DNA of 64,000 bases from Planctomycetota bacterium (GTDB lineage: Bacteria > Planctomycetota > Planctomycetia > Pirellulales > PALSA-1355), in NCBI GenBank assembly GCA_003389325.1, contig QQVE01000030.1, positions 62,001 to 126,000 of the forward strand, read 5' to 3'. The stretch's first letter is position 1. Each line of letters opens with the position of its first letter. Made by a program: the position numbers and the translations under genes. Below the pieces are notes generated by a model. The model was not told the origin of the DNA. It saw only the letters and a program-made list of their open reading frames with translations, and made no database searches. This document shows positions 63,331 to 64,000 of this stretch, in pieces.

Positions 63331-64000
63331 CTAGACCGTGGCTTGGCGCGCTTGCGCGAGCCTGCCTGCGAGTTGCAGTGCCGCCACCATGCCCGCAGTT
63401 TCGGCGCGGCCTTGCCAGGCCAGGTCGAACGCCGTGCCGTGTGCGACGCTGGTGCGGACGATGGGTAGCCCCAACGTGACGTTCACCGCGCGATGCATGG
63501 CCAATAGCTTGATCGCGATATGGCCCTGGTCGTGGTACATGGCGACCACCGCGTCGTAGGCTCCGTCGCGTGCTCGTCCGAAGAGCGTGTCGGCCGGCAG
63601 GGGACCCTCGACGAGCAGGCCCTCGTCGCGCGCCCGGTCGACGGCCGGACGAATGATCGTCGACTCTTCGTTGCCGAACAGGCCTTCTTCGCCGCCATGC
63701 GGATTGAGCGCACAGACGCCGACCCGCGGGCTCTCGCCCTTGATGCCTTGCATCACTTGCGCGACAAGCTTGGTCTTGCGCAGGATCTCTTCGGTGTTGA
63801 GCGCGGCCACGGCCTTGGCCAGCGCCATGTGCAACGTCACGTGCACCACCGCGAGTCCCGCCGGCGAGCGCAGCTCGTCGCCCTGGCCCAGGTAGAGCAT
63901 CATGGCAAAATCGTCCACCTGGCACAGCTCGGCAAGCAGTTCGGTGTGGCCCGGGTAGTGGTGACCTGCCTTCCACAGAGCCGCCTTGTGCAGCGGGCCG
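63331..64000 (-). CDS. pdxA: 4-hydroxythreonine-4-phosphate dehydrogenase PdxA (5' end outside window)
   Basis: NAD-dependent enzyme of the DXP-dependent pyridoxal phosphate route, giving the amine that PdxJ condenses. Only the C-terminal part lies here: GPLHKAALWKAGHHYPGHTE is coded at the right edge (the HKxA/GHT metal-binding motif), then DDFAMMLYLG, GVCALNPHGGEEGLFGNEE, VVAMYHDQGHIAIKLLA and TSVAHGTAFDLAWQG. The frame is open to the edge; the start is beyond 64000. Together with pdxJ at 27524 it shows the pathway is present. Confidence 0.95.
   Translation of the reverse strand, partial: GPLHKAALWKAGHHYPGHTELLAELCQVDDFAMMLYLGQGDELRSPAGLAVVHVTLHMALAKAVAALNTEEILRKTKLVAQVMQGIKGESPRVGVCALNPHGGEEGLFGNEESTIIRPAVDRARDEGLLVEGPLPADTLFGRARDGAYDAVVAMYHDQGHIAIKLLAMHRAVNVTLGLPIVRTSVAHGTAFDLAWQGRAETAGMVAALQLAGRLAQARQATV

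Overview
The window is a high-GC bacterial chromosome segment carrying about 54 protein genes on both strands, densely packed and with no rRNA, tRNA, CRISPR array, insertion sequence or prophage that I can see. It most likely comes from a planctomycete, probably of the Pirellulales. The evidence is a DUF1549/DUF1553 protein with CXnCH motifs, a planctomycete-type cytochrome c domain fused to WD40 repeats, many small secreted and lipoprotein-like proteins, and a murein gene cluster that keeps mur genes and an ftsQ-like gene but shows no ftsA or ftsZ after it. The exact taxon is inference.

Region 1 (1-8.5 kb, + strand) is a reduced division and cell wall cluster: murF (5' end outside the window), mraY, murG, murC, murB, ddl and an ftsQ-like gene. 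murD and ftsW are absent from their usual places between mraY and murG. A 345-bp hairpin-rich spacer separates murF from mraY, and a sigma70-like promoter precedes murC. Region 2 (8.5-24.3 kb) holds a secreted glycosidase-like protein, a class V aminotransferase, an isochorismatase-like hydrolase, the DUF1549/1553 protein, the cytochrome c/WD40 protein, cinA, a copper P-type ATPase, rnc and an HtrA protease ending in a strong intrinsic terminator. Region 3 (24.5-35.1 kb) is mostly metabolism and signalling: a CobB/CbiA-like amidotransferase without a P-loop, mgtE, pdxJ, dapA, a diguanylate cyclase, an ACT-domain threonine dehydratase, an HD hydrolase, two thioredoxin-fold proteins and a hemolysin III family protein.

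Region 4 (35.1-53.5 kb) is accessory and envelope related: a redoxin, an FG-GAP protein, a His-rich secreted protein, a pyruvyl-transferase-like protein, two secreted alpha/beta hydrolases, an orphan ATP-grasp protein, a small secreted protein with its own promoter, a Gfo/Idh-MFS-dioxygenase operon, a GDPD, a dual-specificity phosphatase, a ceramidase-SGNH fusion and a GH15 enzyme. Region 5 (53.6-64 kb) has a DUF420-like protein, leuA, a conserved hypothetical protein, a LolA-like lipoprotein, an SDR, a three-gene envelope lipoprotein operon, a second LolA-like secreted protein and the 3' part of pdxA. pdxJ and pdxA together indicate the DXP-dependent pyridoxal phosphate route.

The best discovery is upstream of leuA on the minus strand. 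A promoter is followed by an 18-residue leader peptide with nine leucines, a 1:2 / 2:3 / 3:4 set of alternative pairings and a hairpin with a U7 tract. It has every part of a ribosome-mediated leucine attenuator. A second genome-scale signal is the octamer GGGCAGGG, identical in form to the E. coli KOPS consensus. I found it ten times on the + strand and not at all on the - strand by eye.
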